This document shows, one piece after another, positions 49,033-60,764 of a stretch of 64,000 bases of DNA. The DNA is from Onchidella celtica (taxonomy: Eukaryota > Mollusca > Gastropoda > Systellommatophora > Onchidiidae), in the NCBI GenBank assembly GCA_963931925.1, contig OZ007579.1:43675357-43739356 (forward strand). The letters are read 5' to 3'. Made by a program: the position numbers and the translations under genes. Every line of letters begins with the position of its first letter. Position 1 is the first letter of the stretch. Below the pieces are notes generated by a model, which saw nothing but the letters and a program-made list of their open reading frames with translations, did not search any database and had not been told where the DNA came from.

Positions 49033-49265
49033 ATCTGTCACAGGTGGTTGGAGGCTGCTGTTGACGTAGCAAATTATGATTTTATGTAGCCATTATCATG
49101 CTTGCGCCTTATCCCCCCCTCCCCTCACACACTCACATGCTACTAGTGAGTGTCTGCCCATGCACTTGAGCTTCTGCTGGATCTTGATATCCGTCTGTTT
49201 ATTCTATTAGAGGGGGGGGGGGGTGAGGTTGTCGATTACTTTCATTTTTTCTGATATTGTAGCTG

Positions 49266-49679
49266 ATTTGAGGTCTTTATTTTAGGAGGTTCGCTGCCCT
49301 TGGCATTTACACCTCACTTTACTTGTTTTATTATTTCTTGTTCTGGCGGGGGGGGGGGGGGGGGGGGGAGATGATATGGATAAATTTTAATCTATTAATT
49401 TCAATTTTGCCCGGGCAGCGGCCTTTCGGCCTGCTCTTTACGATTTCCAACTGCCAAGGTATCTTTAACATGCGCAACGTGCACACGAGCCCTCCGAATT
49501 TTTTCGTCCTTATCCGAGAAGACTAGGTACTCGATCCTACCCCCTAATAGGACCAGGGACTTGAAAATATGAGAAAAATCCACTTTCCAACATGCCTGCA
49601 CTTCCCGGGTTTAGAACCCGGGACCCTTGGCATGAGAGGCGAGCACCTTGCCTCTAGACCACCTTGTCCCCCTACAATT
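49266..49679 (-). mobile_element. tRNA-derived SINE, copy B, 9-bp target duplication
   Basis: Full-length minus-strand copy: tail (GACCTCAAAT as read on the minus strand) at 49266, internal C tract (G run at about 49348-49370 on the plus strand), body, and tRNA-like head ending near 49670. TTGTAGCTG lies outside both ends (49257-49265 and 49680-49688), which proves that the head, body, C tract and tail moved as one unit. Confidence 0.9.
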
Positions 49680-49719
49680 TTGTAGCTGTTATGGTGGTAC
49701 GTCTTATAATACCCCTCTC

Positions 49720-49724
49720 TCCCC

Positions 49725-49776
<52 letters not shown>
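49720..49776. repeat. (CT)n microsatellite next to the SINE
   Basis: About 55 bp of CT repeats directly past the SINE head. Confidence 0.9.
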
Positions 49777-49777
<1 letters not shown>

Positions 49778-51849
49778 ACACACGTTGAAGTAAGAATTTG
49801 CGAGTCTATCGGCCCAAGCTTCTGAGTTTCTTCTTCTAGACCTCCTTATACATGTATTAAAAACAATTGTAGGCCTACAATGTTCTCTTATTCTAGAATC
49901 TCTGACATTTTCCTGATTGTTGTAGCACTCAAGATCTACTTTTCTCGACAACGTAAAACAACACGCTAGGCTTACTATGTACTACATCGTAGGCCTACTA
50001 TCAAATTCGAGGCAAACGGTTTGTGTTTCCTATGGTAAACAGTAGCGTTGCTAGGCCGCCGCTTGGACAGCTTGACCTCAACCCGCCATTGCTTTCGCTC
50101 TCCACGCCCGGGACGCCGCGAGCTGGTTCTCGCAGGGCGACTAGGTAATCTAGGTTAATACTATTTTAACATCTTTGCCCAAGACACAGAATACCGAGAC
50201 GAACCATTCCTTCTCCCACTTTATAATTGCGCGCGTATTAATACGGTGAGGACTAATCTTTTTCGTTCAATTATGAAGGGGTGTGGTACGAGTTGTTGCG
50301 TTGTTGACATAGATGACACCCACGCAGGTCGGCGGACGGAATATGACAAATTGATTTATCTCAGTTTAAAACTGTAATCCGAGACGCAGCTGTAATTCGA
50401 CGTGCTCATGGCCAAAATGAGAATACAGGAAAATCCTGCTGCCTTACACAGATCTCAAATTGATTGCAATATTTAAAAATTGTGTGGCTTTTATTGCTTG
50501 CTCCAATCAAATGTTTACCCATTAATATTCGTTTTTAATTATCCTAAAGCTTTAGTTATGTGGTCCGAAGGCCTTTTGCCTTGGGAATTATTTCGGTTTT
50601 CCGAGGCAGATGTAGGGAGAGTAGAACGTGACGGGCCGGGCAATGGCTGGGGGGAGGGGAATCTGCACGAAGGAGACCCTTAAGCTTGTACTATAAAATT
50701 CATAAATTTCTCACCTTTGGGACTTTGAACCCAAAGTTTTTTTTTTTTTTAGAAAGGCCACCTACACTAACCAAATTTTGCATGCATGTTTGAAATAGCG
50801 TTGAGGGTGCACTGAAGGTTTTAATTTTGATTGGTTTTGTTTTTAATTTTTTTTTTATTTTTTAGTGTGCTTTGTGTCGCTGTCTGCTCGTCTCCGACCT
50901 CCCTCCCCCCTCACCCTCCCCCCTTTTTTTCATGAGGACATGAATCGTGGTGTGAGCACTTCCTGTTGTATGAAGTTCACTACTGTGGACTGATTACTAT
51001 TCGGCGTGCTTGCGGCTAATTTTAGAACACAGGAATACCCCGAGCACTGCTTTCTTTGTGAATCATTTCGGTTTGCCGAGACAGATGTAGAGAGGGAAGA
51101 AAAGCTCCGTGTGGGGCAGTGGTTGGGGAAGGGGGGGGGGCGCAAGCGGGGAGCGGCTGTACTTTACCAAATGTCACCCGGTCATGGTGCAGCTCTTTGT
51201 TATGACAGAAAATAGATCATCAGACCGTCTGAAATTGTCATTTTGTCTTAACATGACCTTCCCCAGGTTAGATATTTACTTGCCACGTCACATTGGTAAT
51301 TTTGAACTGAACTGCACGTCATCGTTGCGCACAGAGATTGCCTAGTTTGATGTAAATGCGTAATACTGAAATGGCTTGGACAATGTCAAAAGCAAAGTCT
51401 ACGTCTGATGGCGTACCGGTTCAGGTCTGTTTTGTCTGGGTTCTAGTGAGATGTGGACTATGGATTTAATTGAACGGGGCCTCTTGCATAAGCAAGGCTA
51501 ACATTAAGTCGGTGTCACAAGTTTGGGTGCGTCGAAACTGTCTTGAGTCGTCTGGCGGAAAGGAAACCTCACATAGTGAGTCAGAGCCGACGCAGAACAG
51601 ACTTGACTCTCTGCGCCATCAGTCTTAATTGCAATTGACAGATCTTCTGTACACATTATTCGCGGATATTCGCAGATTTTACCCCCCCCCCACCCCCCAA
51701 TCTCGGCGGCCTGTCTGTGACAGCTGTTGTCCTCTCTCACGTTGTCTTCTGTCCCGCTTCTCTTTCGTCGTTTTCTTTCACGCCGTGTGTGGTTCCCGGC
51801 CTAGCAACCGAGCAGGACCACCTAGCTACGGGCCCATAGCGTGGGCGCC
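49777..51849. other. Unassigned sequence with diverged local repeats
   Basis: No gene recognised. It contains a GC-rich patch at 50045-50145, and a segment at 50395-50660 partly repeated at 50996-51140 (ATTCGACGTGCTC versus ATTCGGCGTGCTT, then ATTTCGGTTTTCCGAGGCAG versus ATTTCGGTTTGCCGAGACAG). Confidence 0.4.
50700..50965 (+). repeat. Dispersed repeat, family S2, copy 2
   Basis: Diverged copy of 48475-48700 (see that entry), with longer T runs and a C-rich block before the final segment. Confidence 0.55.
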
Positions 51850-53254
51850 TCGTTGATCGTGAGGTTCGATTTGTGCTGTGGAGAATGGGATTCTGGTGGT
51901 TGAGGTGGACCAGTCTGCGGACTGCTCCTCCACCGACACACTACTTTGACCCAACCTTCCCCTAAGACATGGGGGTGGTATGGCCCATGCCAATCAATCG
52001 GTTGGGCCTCGAATCCTTTGCGGTTAGAGACCTGGGTCAATCCTGGCAGGAATAACATCCTGTGGAGAGTATATCTCTGGGGTGGCCCTGGCACAACAGC
52101 TCTGGATATCCGAGCCCTTTCTTGGGCCCAGAGGCGGGTGGGGAGCCGCGGGGATGAAAATGTAGCTCTAGTGACGCAGAGCAACAGTTTAAAACAGAAA
52201 TCCAAGACCAGTAGAGACAACGTGATATATGCCAGGAGTGGTTCCTCAGCGTCAGGAACCTCAATACTGACTGACCTGGGAGATAACGATGCATCAAACC
52301 TCTCGTCTCTCCCGTGCCCCAAATCCCCCCTCCCCCCAAATTAGGATCGACGTCTACCTCAAAATATTCCAAATATAATTAATAGATATACATAGTACAT
52401 GTCTTCAATGGAACTGCAGAGACCTCCAAGCAAACTTACCAGAACTGCTCCGACTGATGGTCAGCTATAGCCTGCTGCAGACTGTTTTCAGGAAACTAAA
52501 TTATCACCCTGTACCCCACTCACGATAAAAAACAATGCACGTACAGCCTACCACTGCTTTGCCTGCGGTACAGACAGGCTAAGCGGTCTGACGTCCATTA
52601 TTCTGAATCAGAAAATCCTACATCGACAGATTCAGTTAAATACTACCTTTCACCAGCTGGCAAACCTCTAACTCTGTGCTCCATATATCTTCCACTGTCT
52701 CTTCCCATCTCGAAAAGTGACCTTACAGATCTTATCGAACAACTCTCTCCCCCATACATTCATATGGGAGACTACAACGATCACAGTCCCACCTGGCACA
52801 GCTCCTCAACCAGTCCTCGCGGTAAGGTTGTGGAGAAGCTCCTGTTGGAGACAGACATTTTCCTTTTAAATGACGGAGGCAAGGTACACTGAGAGATCTT
52901 CATGGACTTGGACTAAGGGACAACCTACCGGTCTCTGTAATTCAATTAATTTCAAGCCATCCAGTCTGAGTGAGGCCACTCACACAGCACCTGCCCCAGA
53001 CCTGATACGTGAGGAAATTCTAAAACACCTATCTCCCACATCACTCTCCTGTGTACTAAACCTATTTAACCATACCTGGACATCAGCAACCTTTCCGCCA
53101 AACCTGGAGGAAAGCTAACATTGTCCCCATCCCAAAACCCGGCAAAGATCACTCGGACCCCAAAGGTTACCGCCCCATAGCTCTCACCACCTGCCTTAGC
53201 AAGCTAATGGAGCGAATGGTTACCAAACGTCTCAATTGGATATTGGAAAACAGC

Positions 53255-54523
53255 TGTTACAGATTGGGGTATGCCCTCAAATGTTACGGGGAAGTATATT
53301 ATGGAATTTAGGTGTTCGACTGCATTTAATAAATATCGAGAGGTTTTACAAAATTACTCTGCCATACCATGCCACATACACTAATAACAATTTCGAGTAA
53401 GTTATATCAAGGACCTTGTAGGGCCACAAATTTATTACTTAAATTCCTAACAATTTCGTCTATCGTTACATATTAAAAGGACAACATCAGCAGCATCAAA
53501 TGAAAATACTATAATACATAACTAGAAGTCTCCTCTAGATTCTTAAAAGATTAGGAAATCTATATCATTCTGACTCATTCACAGTTTACTTAGTAATTAT
53601 TTATCTTCAGAAATATAATCTGCCTACTATCTCACAAATAATATTCTTATGTCTCAGACGACAATATTAACTCAGTAATAGCTTATAAAGGATCAAACCG
53701 TCAAGACACACTGACGTAGTTAAGATAGATCTAGATCTGCTCTAGGATGGGCTGGCAATCCCCAGCCTCATCCAGACACATCAAATTACAATTTACAAAT
53801 GTGTATATCAGTCACTCAGTCTAGATCTTAATGGCAAGTAAAAACATTATAGTCTTGCATCCTTTGGTAGTACTTCTACTGGAAAAGTAGGGTCAGATTC
53901 ACGTCATCGTCGACGCACTGTCTCAAAACTTACGATTGGTTCCCTGAAACAATATCAGGGAACTGGAGAAAATAGCTGTGGGTAAATTCATTGTCTATCA
54001 AGGACATAGACATGTCTTTAACAGTCTCATGATTCTCTCAGGCTGAATCTCGCCGACACCCTCGCAGGAGGAAAGGATCTGCATGGAGTGGATAAACCTA
54101 AAGATGGCTTCGCTTATATCTTCTGCAACCCCAGCGAACTGCTCAAATTTGATTGGTGCATCCATTTCGAGCTCAGCTCGCAGTCTATTAATAGTAACAG
54201 ACAAAGTTAATTTACTATGTCAAAAGCGTTCGCAAAGTCTCTCCACCCTCTACGTTTTATGTACGAATTTATTCACTCCTTATTCGCCCCGTCTTCCCTT
54301 GCTAAAGTACACCCAAACCACGGGGTCGAAAACTGCACCGTCACTGTTAATTTATCCATTCGTTCTATCTTGCCCCACTTTCTTTCCATCTCTAAGAAAA
54401 AGCGTTTCAAAAACAAACTGTCCACGGGAATAGTTCAAGGACGTTTGCACTGGCTAAAATCAATGATGACATGAAATAAACAAAGCGTGACCCAGCACGG
54501 CAATTCAAATCCTAACCCTGACA
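53255..54523 (+). mobile_element. Solo LTR, family L1, copy 2, target duplication ACAGC
   Basis: 1269 bp from TGTTACAG to CTGACA with ACAGC on both sides (53250-53254 and 54524-54528). Removing it and one duplication joins the LINE RT codons in frame (ILENS to QSLSTFQCGF), which confirms both borders. Its last 400 bp matches the ends of the copies at 56970-58179 and 28572-29786 (GATTGGTGCA, CACGGGGTCGA, GTCCACGGGAATAGTTCAAG). Its first 850 bp is different or strongly diverged, so it represents a separate subfamily. Confidence 0.85.
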
Positions 54524-55482
54524 ACAGCCAGTCGCTCTCCACTTTTCAGTGCGGTTTCCGTGTGAAGCGATCCACGGCGGACCATCTCGTTCGTCTGGAG
54601 AGCTTCATCCGAGAAGCTTTGGCTTCTAAACAGCACGTAGTTGCGGTTTTCTTTGACCTGAAAAAAAAACCTTCGACGTCCCGGAGGCACGGTATTCTGG
54701 GAGATCTTCATGGACTTGGACTAAGGGGAACCTATCTGTTACTGTCCGGAATTTCCTTTGTGACCGTTCCTTCCAGGTGAAGGTGAACGCCCCTCTCTCT
54801 AATCCATATGATCAAGAGCAGGGAGTCACCTAGATCTCTATTCTATATCCCATCCTATTTAATATTAAAATTAATTCAGTTTCACAAATCCTTTTAAAAT
54901 TTTGACTGCTCCTTGTACGTAGACGACTTTCTCGTCTGCTACAGGCGCCCCCGGGGTGGATGGAATAGGGCAACGTATCACCTTTCAGATTTGGGCAGAT
55001 ACAAAGGGATTTAAATGTTCTCCCCCAAAACCGTCGCCGTCCACTTTAATAATAAAAGGAAATTTTACAGAGGCCCGTCGCTTCCTTCACGCGAATCAAC
55101 GAATTCTAGTGAAGGGCGAGGCCAAATTTCTAGTTCTTGTATTAGACAAAAAAATTAACTTTTGTCCCTCATGTAAATTACCTTAAAAGCTCATGTCAAA
55201 AAGCTCTAACATCCTAAAGACTATCTCAGGAATTGAGTGGGATGCAGATCGAATCTCCATGCTTCATCTCTATCGCTCCCTGATCAGATCCAAACGACCA
55301 CGGTTGTATCATCTATGGATTAGCTAAACCGTCATTCCTGAAGATGCTAGATCCTGTACACCACCAAGGGCTACATATTGCTATAGGAGCTTTCCGTACC
55401 TCTCCAGTGGAAAGTCCATATGTGGACGCAAATGAAACATCCCTGTCCGACCGAAGAGACCAACTCTCTCTTCAGTACGGAC

Positions 55483-55846
55483 CACAGACTAATAAATTAA
55501 ACAGATTGGAAACACGAGCTTTGGGCTGTGTCGTTTTTTACGGAATTTCCCAGCGGGGGCCGCATAACCAACATGGCCGCCGCTCGGGAAATTCCGATTC
55601 TAGTTCTATCTGCAGTAGAACTTTCTTTTTATTTGTCAAGATTGGTTGTACATGTATTAATTTCTTGGTGCGGAACCAAACTTCCGCGTTCAATAGGCGC
55701 GTCAAAATGGTGTCATTCAAAATTGTAGCTATGCTGAAGCGTCGGTCGTTACCGTAAACCTAATGTGGCGGATGGCTCATGACCTTTCGCTGTTTTGTGA
55801 CGTCACACAGTGGGATCATCCAGTCTGGGTATTTTATTAGTCTGTG
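55483..55846. mobile_element. hAT-like MITE, copy 2, inside the Jockey-like LINE
   Basis: 364 bp with inverted ends CACAGACTAATAAA. GTACGGAC is duplicated on both sides (55475-55482 and 55847-55854), and it fits the nTnnnnAn preference of hAT insertions. Removing the insert and one duplication restores the LINE frame across SLQYG and LNLSSHPDNPSYK. It is very similar to the BEL-inserted copy at both ends but has an alternative central block. Confidence 0.9.
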
Positions 55847-56969
55847 GTACGGACTAAATTTGTCTTCTCATCCAGACAATCCCTCTTACAAATTGGTTTT
55901 CAACGCAACATAATTTATATTCAAAATGTTGAATCTTCTCAGGGTGTCACTCCTTCTTTTTGCCTTCGGATTCGGCCTTTGCTAGTGGAGTCTGACCAAT
56001 TTCTTGCCATCCCACCATGGCTAACCATAAACGAAACATTATATTTAGATCTCGCGGCATGTCCGAAGAACAACACCATGCCAGAAGCCTAGAAACAAAT
56101 GTTTAGAGGGGTCATTAGTAAATACCCGGACCACAGACCTTTTTACACAGATGGCTTCAAAGACCATGATTCGGTAGGAGCCGCCTCATCCTCAAGTTCA
56201 CATGGCAAAACCGAATGCCTCAGACTGAGCCCCACAGCATCTGTCTTCAGCGCTGACTTCATGCAATCAACTTAGCCTTAAATCTTATGTCCGATTCCCG
56301 ACCAAGGTGCTTCATTATCTTTTCTCTGTCCTGCGTCCACGATTAACAAAAACCCAAATATGAAAACCCATGAAATCAATAATCTGTTAACATGTCTTCA
56401 TACACTGTGCAACAGGAAATATAAAATTGTTCTCTGTTGGATCCCTGGCCATACTGGCATTACGTTATAAGGGTAATGAAACAGCAGACACGCTGGCCAA
56501 AAATACAAATTAAAAAAAACACTGAAACCCACTACAAACCTAAAAATACTATACACCTCATTAAATCGAGATGTAGGAAAGATGTGATGAACAAACATCA
56601 AATAAACACTTTATTCAAGATCAGCTTGGAAAGCGGACCCATGCCTCTCAACAAAATCGGAGATATTAAGTTGTCCTTAGTACGCTCCCTCTGGGTCATT
56701 CCCACCTCACACATCATTTATTTTTTTTTAAGATCCCCCCCACCCCCCGAATGTGTGGCATGCAATGGCTAACTGTCAATACAACATATTTTGATTGAAT
56801 ATGTTGGCTTCATGCGTATCCGAAGAAGGTGCAATGCCTGCTGATCCACAAAAGAATTATTTTCTGACGTGGATGCGCAACGCACCCTGTCCTTTCTGAG
56901 AGAGGCTAAGATCTACAACTTGATTTATAACTTCTATACTCGTTTACAGAACTTTTTCCAAATCTATAC

Positions 56970-58179
56970 TGTCGCGATGAGGGTTAGATGGGGAGAATTC
57001 GACTGACACTCTTTCGAGGTCCGCTCCCACAATCGACGAACACACAAAAAAAATACTAGCACTCTAAAAACTAAATAAATCAATTGCTTTGATTTTTAGC
57101 AGAACTGTAGGGCAGTTTAATTACAGGAATTAATGTAACAACTATAATTATAAATATAAATATCAATTCAAAGGCAACTGAATCTAACTAATGAAACTAC
57201 AGCTTTCTATAAAGACTAACTTATTCACTCTAACTACTTGCAGGTCATATGAGTTAGATGCCAAATAGAATCCGCGCACGTGGCGACGGATATAACAGTT
57301 TAAATTCTATTAATTCAATGAGACATGTTATGATATGGACATTTCCTCTAGACACGCCATGGAGAATGCTTGTACAACCATGCGTTGTCTGGCGGTAGCT
57401 CTGAAACTGTCTTCAAAAGTAAGTAGAACGGTTCACTTTCATCATTACAAATTAGTATGAACTCTCACCATTAGGCCCTCACTGGGAGTGAGAGCGCTGG
57501 ATGTAAACGCTGTGGGTTCATATCAAACCAAGTAGATTAGGCTCTGGAGCTTTAAAACATCACGCTCCTCACAATATGGACTGCTCAACTGCGTCTCTAT
57601 GTCTCTCATCTGGCTGAGGACTATCGCCGTCCACCTCGTAAATGGATTGTCTACATGTGGCCTCTATCTAAGCTCTGCACGGGTTTAAATACTAAAGCTA
57701 TGTCTCGACCTTCCGTCCAGATTCATACATTTGATTGGTGCAGTCGCTTCAGCTCAGCCTGCAATATTAATTTATGCTTGTCATGGCCTTGCGCCAAAAT
57801 CAAGGTCAATTTTACGGTCTAGACAAAATTTAAAATGCGAAACATTAACTACTAAAATCTTCAAACCCCGTGCTTTCTACTCTTATGCACGAATTTCCGA
57901 ACGCCAACCAAGCGTCTAAATAAACTACCTTTACTCGCCCCTTATCTATGTTAATCAAAATCACGGGGTCGAGAACTGCTCTGTCATTCCTAGCTATACA
58001 TTTATTCTGTCTCGCCCCTCCTTCTCTCCATCCGTCAGAAAAAAGGTGTTTCAAAACAAACCGTTCACGAGAACAGCTCAAGGACAAATTACGCTGGTTA
58101 TAATCAACAAGATCGTAAAAATTAACTCACTGACGTCGTGACCTAGCACGGCATTTATGATCCTAATGTGATCATGACA
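56970..58179 (+). mobile_element. LTR, family L1, copy 3, no target duplication
   Basis: It starts TGTCGCGATGAGGG and ends ATCATGACA, with high similarity to the reverse complement of 28572-29786 over the first 700-800 bp and weaker similarity beyond. The flanks TATAC and GTCGT do not match. It starts right at the end of the Jockey-like LINE's 3' region. Absence of a duplication suggests recombination between different copies or a later rearrangement. Confidence 0.75.
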
Positions 58180-58535
58180 GTCGTAATGTTCTGTTTTACA
58201 TTAAAGGCAAAACAATATCGATGTTTTTTGTTGTTTTTTTCCACCCTCGGTCGACAGAGTAAATGAAAGAGAATCTTTTGGGAGATATTCGTAAGATTTT
58301 TTTGTGCGTTAAAGAGGTACAATGTACAAGAAATGTAGAATGATTACAGGAGCAAGGAACTCTTTCGGTTAAAATAATAAAAAGGGATTTTCTTATTAAA
58401 TAGTTTCGGTTTAACAAGCAGGTTCCACTGCATTTCGTTTTCTGTGTCTCTACTATGGTAGTCTTTGATCACAAGCGCAGTATATTGAGACCCATTCTTA
58501 AACTCTAAATTAAAAATTATTCCTCGACTCGACAG

Positions 58536-58806
58536 GTTTGCAGTATTATGAGAGCCGAAGCTTCTTTTTTATTATTCCCGTAACTGACACGATCGGTGAT
58601 CACGCTGACTTCAAAGTCTCACTGCAAGTGACAAATATGCATGGAAAGACGGAAGTTACGTGCAGGGGGTATTGGGAGCGTGAACTTAACTCTGACCGTG
58701 CCATGAAATCATTCCGAAGTACAAGTTCGGGATTGATAACCTTGAGACTCCGGGCTGAGATTGGGGCTGAGAGCACTCGCAATTTCAACATAGATAACAA
58801 TTCCAG
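58536..58806 (+). CDS. Internal exon, IgGFc-binding-like family (locus 3, exon type A)
   Basis: A 271-bp plus-strand exon between an acceptor ending ACTCGACAG and a GTAAAA donor. It begins with two bases and ends with two, the same phases as the type A exon of locus 2. The peptide starts LQYYESRSFFFIIPV, aligning gap-free with HSSNQGKEFVFCFPY, and continues ADFKVSLQVTNMHGKTEV and SSGLITLRLRAEIG. Alternating hydrophobic residues suggest a beta-sandwich domain. It splices in frame to the exon at 60600 (AG plus A gives an arginine codon). An alternative acceptor eight bases downstream would give phase 0; the 58536 start is preferred because it matches both paralogous loci. Upstream exons were not found. 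Confidence 0.65.
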
Positions 58807-60599
58807 GTAAAATGCGTGTATGCAGAACTTGGCTCATTTGGGCATTTGCTCTTCTTTTTTGCATATGTGATTCATGTTTCGTGTTGCTTCGTTGTTGAGC
58901 CCTCATTAGTTCTGTTGTTATTGTGGTAAGATATGAAACATAAAGCAAAGGGGTCACTAATGGTGCCATTTTTTTTTTTAATCTTCGGAGTGTAAGGTAA
59001 AAAAGTACACTGATCGAAAGCAAGTCTTTTGGTGATGAGAGAGATAAAGAGACAGACATGTGGAAATTGGAATGACATTTTAAGTAGTTCATAGACGATT
59101 TACCACTAAAGCACAGTCAACAATCCTCATACAGTGGCCGAACTCATCTAAAATGCCAGTTGAACTGGTTCGAATTGCAAATACATTATATCTGGTCCAC
59201 AAGAGAAAGAACAACAGACACAGACTTGCGGGAATTATTAGGCCCAACAAAATTAATCGTTTGACGTCATTAAAGTATAGACTGACCAATAAATTGAGCA
59301 ATTTTAATTAATGGTACAGGATGTTGTGGACAGATCGTATTATCGAAGTTCAAAGGATCTATTGTCTCAGAGGAACTAAATTTGGCACCGGTACTTAGGG
59401 GTGAATCAATACAAGTTCATTTAGCCTGTGTTTGTTTTTCACCTGCCTTACATGTGAGAATATCATACTGTTTTTACTTAGAGCTTGTGACTGATATATA
59501 CGTGTAGCTGTTTAACGTATTATTAGTATTAAGGGAAGGCTGTACAAGCTGTATAAACTATAAAGCTTACGGAAAGGTGTAAGTACTGTAAGGTGCATAC
59601 AAAGGCGCACGGGTTCCGAGACAAGGTTCGTCTGACACTCATTTTGTCTGGTGCATTTCCAATGAGACTTTGGTGGATTTTGTCTCGGAAAATTGGTCTG
59701 GCGCTAATAATGTAATATTTGCTACATCAGCGAATAGTCAATAAGACTAAGATACAGAAGAAAGTCAATAACGATTTTCAAAGAGTTTTCCGTATCTGGA
59801 AACAACAACAAAAACCAACAAACCGAATTTACCACGCCATCAAGCCTTGAACGTGCCGACGCGAGGTTAAACCCAGATTCGAACTCAAACTCATATCAAG
59901 TCATATCAGTTCTGGACAGAATTGAACCACCGGCCCCAAAAAGAGGAAGACGCGGGGGCAGTCTGATCTGAATTTGTTCTGGAGAGTGGCAATTCTTTTC
60001 CCTCAGCTGGTTAGACTTTAAAATAATAATCAAACATTTGTGTCAGATTCGGGAAACAAGGGCTGGTAAACTGAAGAAACAGTGACAGATTTTTCGCCTG
60101 TGGAATAAACAAATAAGTGACTAAATTATTAAATAATTTTTTTTTAAAAATGTGACTTTGCACCTTATGGTAAAATTAGGATTTGTTTGCATAGTGAAAT
60201 TTTTAAACAGGATTTTGCCTTGTATTTGGCTAATTGGCTTAAAACAGGATTTGGCGTTGGATTTGGATAATTGACACAACAATCTTTCAATTGGAAACCT
60301 GAGGGAGGGTGAGTGGGTGAGAAGAGGTATGTGAAACCGTGCCGCTGCAGCTTTTGTAAAGAAATACATACTTCATTTCAGCATTATAGCAAATGTCCAT
60401 GATTCGCTGGAGGAAAAGCGTTAAGGTTTGAAGATTTCACGTATTGCCCGACTCTGGGGCAATCAAGTAGATGGACAGTCGCACATAACAACACAATAAT
60501 CACCGTGGTATTTTGAAGACGAATGATGATTGACTTCCATATGTAAACTTACGCTGTTGCACCTGTACATTTATGTATGAATTGATTTTCTTCTATCAG

Positions 60600-60764
60600 A
60601 AAAAAACTTACCGATGGGGGTCGAGTGCCCACCGCTCACATGACATCGCAAATGCCTGTATCACTGGTAGTGACAAGTCTTAATTGGTTCAAAGTTGGTG
60701 GCGAGTCCTTCCTGGTGTTGCCGTTTGAAGCACTGGTCGTCAAATACATTGTCACTATGGTTCC
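60600..60764 (+). CDS. Internal exon, IgGFc-binding-like family (locus 3, exon type B)
   Basis: Exactly 165 bp between an acceptor ending TTCTATCAG and a GTAAGT donor, starting with one base and ending with two, the same size and phases as the minus-strand exon at 23359-23523. The peptide has PTAHMTSQMPVSLVVTSLNW and SFLVLPFEALVVKYIVTM. The LP-x-E-x-(6)-Y-x-V core corresponds to the stretch of IgGFc-binding-like domains where a strand, an LP turn and a second strand follow one another. It joins the exon at 63812 in frame (CC plus G). Confidence 0.65.

Larger units (their letters stand above)
51850..56969 (+). pseudogene. Jockey-like LINE, nearly full length, broken, with two nested insertions
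   Basis: In order: a 5' or ORF1-like region (51850-52390); an AP-endonuclease-like domain (52390-52890; LQWNCRDLQANLPELL, IYLPLSLPISKSDLTDLIEQ and the GDYN site); RT part 1 (52890-53254; VPIPKPGKDHSDPKGYRPIA); a solo LTR; RT part 2 (54529-55482; STFQCGFRVKRSTADHLVRL, YVDD at 54916-54927); a MITE; RNase H (about 56130-56490; PFYTDGFKD, CWIPGHTG); and a C-terminal cysteine motif with ELFSDV and FLREAKIYNLI (56735-56960). A short repeat (AGATCTTCATGGACTTGGAC) at 52893 and 54702 suggests an internal rearrangement. Many stops show it is dead. It is the main LINE of this region. Confidence 0.85.

Noticed and set aside
59084..59311. Plus-strand open frame (KMPVELVRIANTLYLVHK)
   Set aside because: Lies in an intron, has no recognised domain, and its length is within chance expectation.
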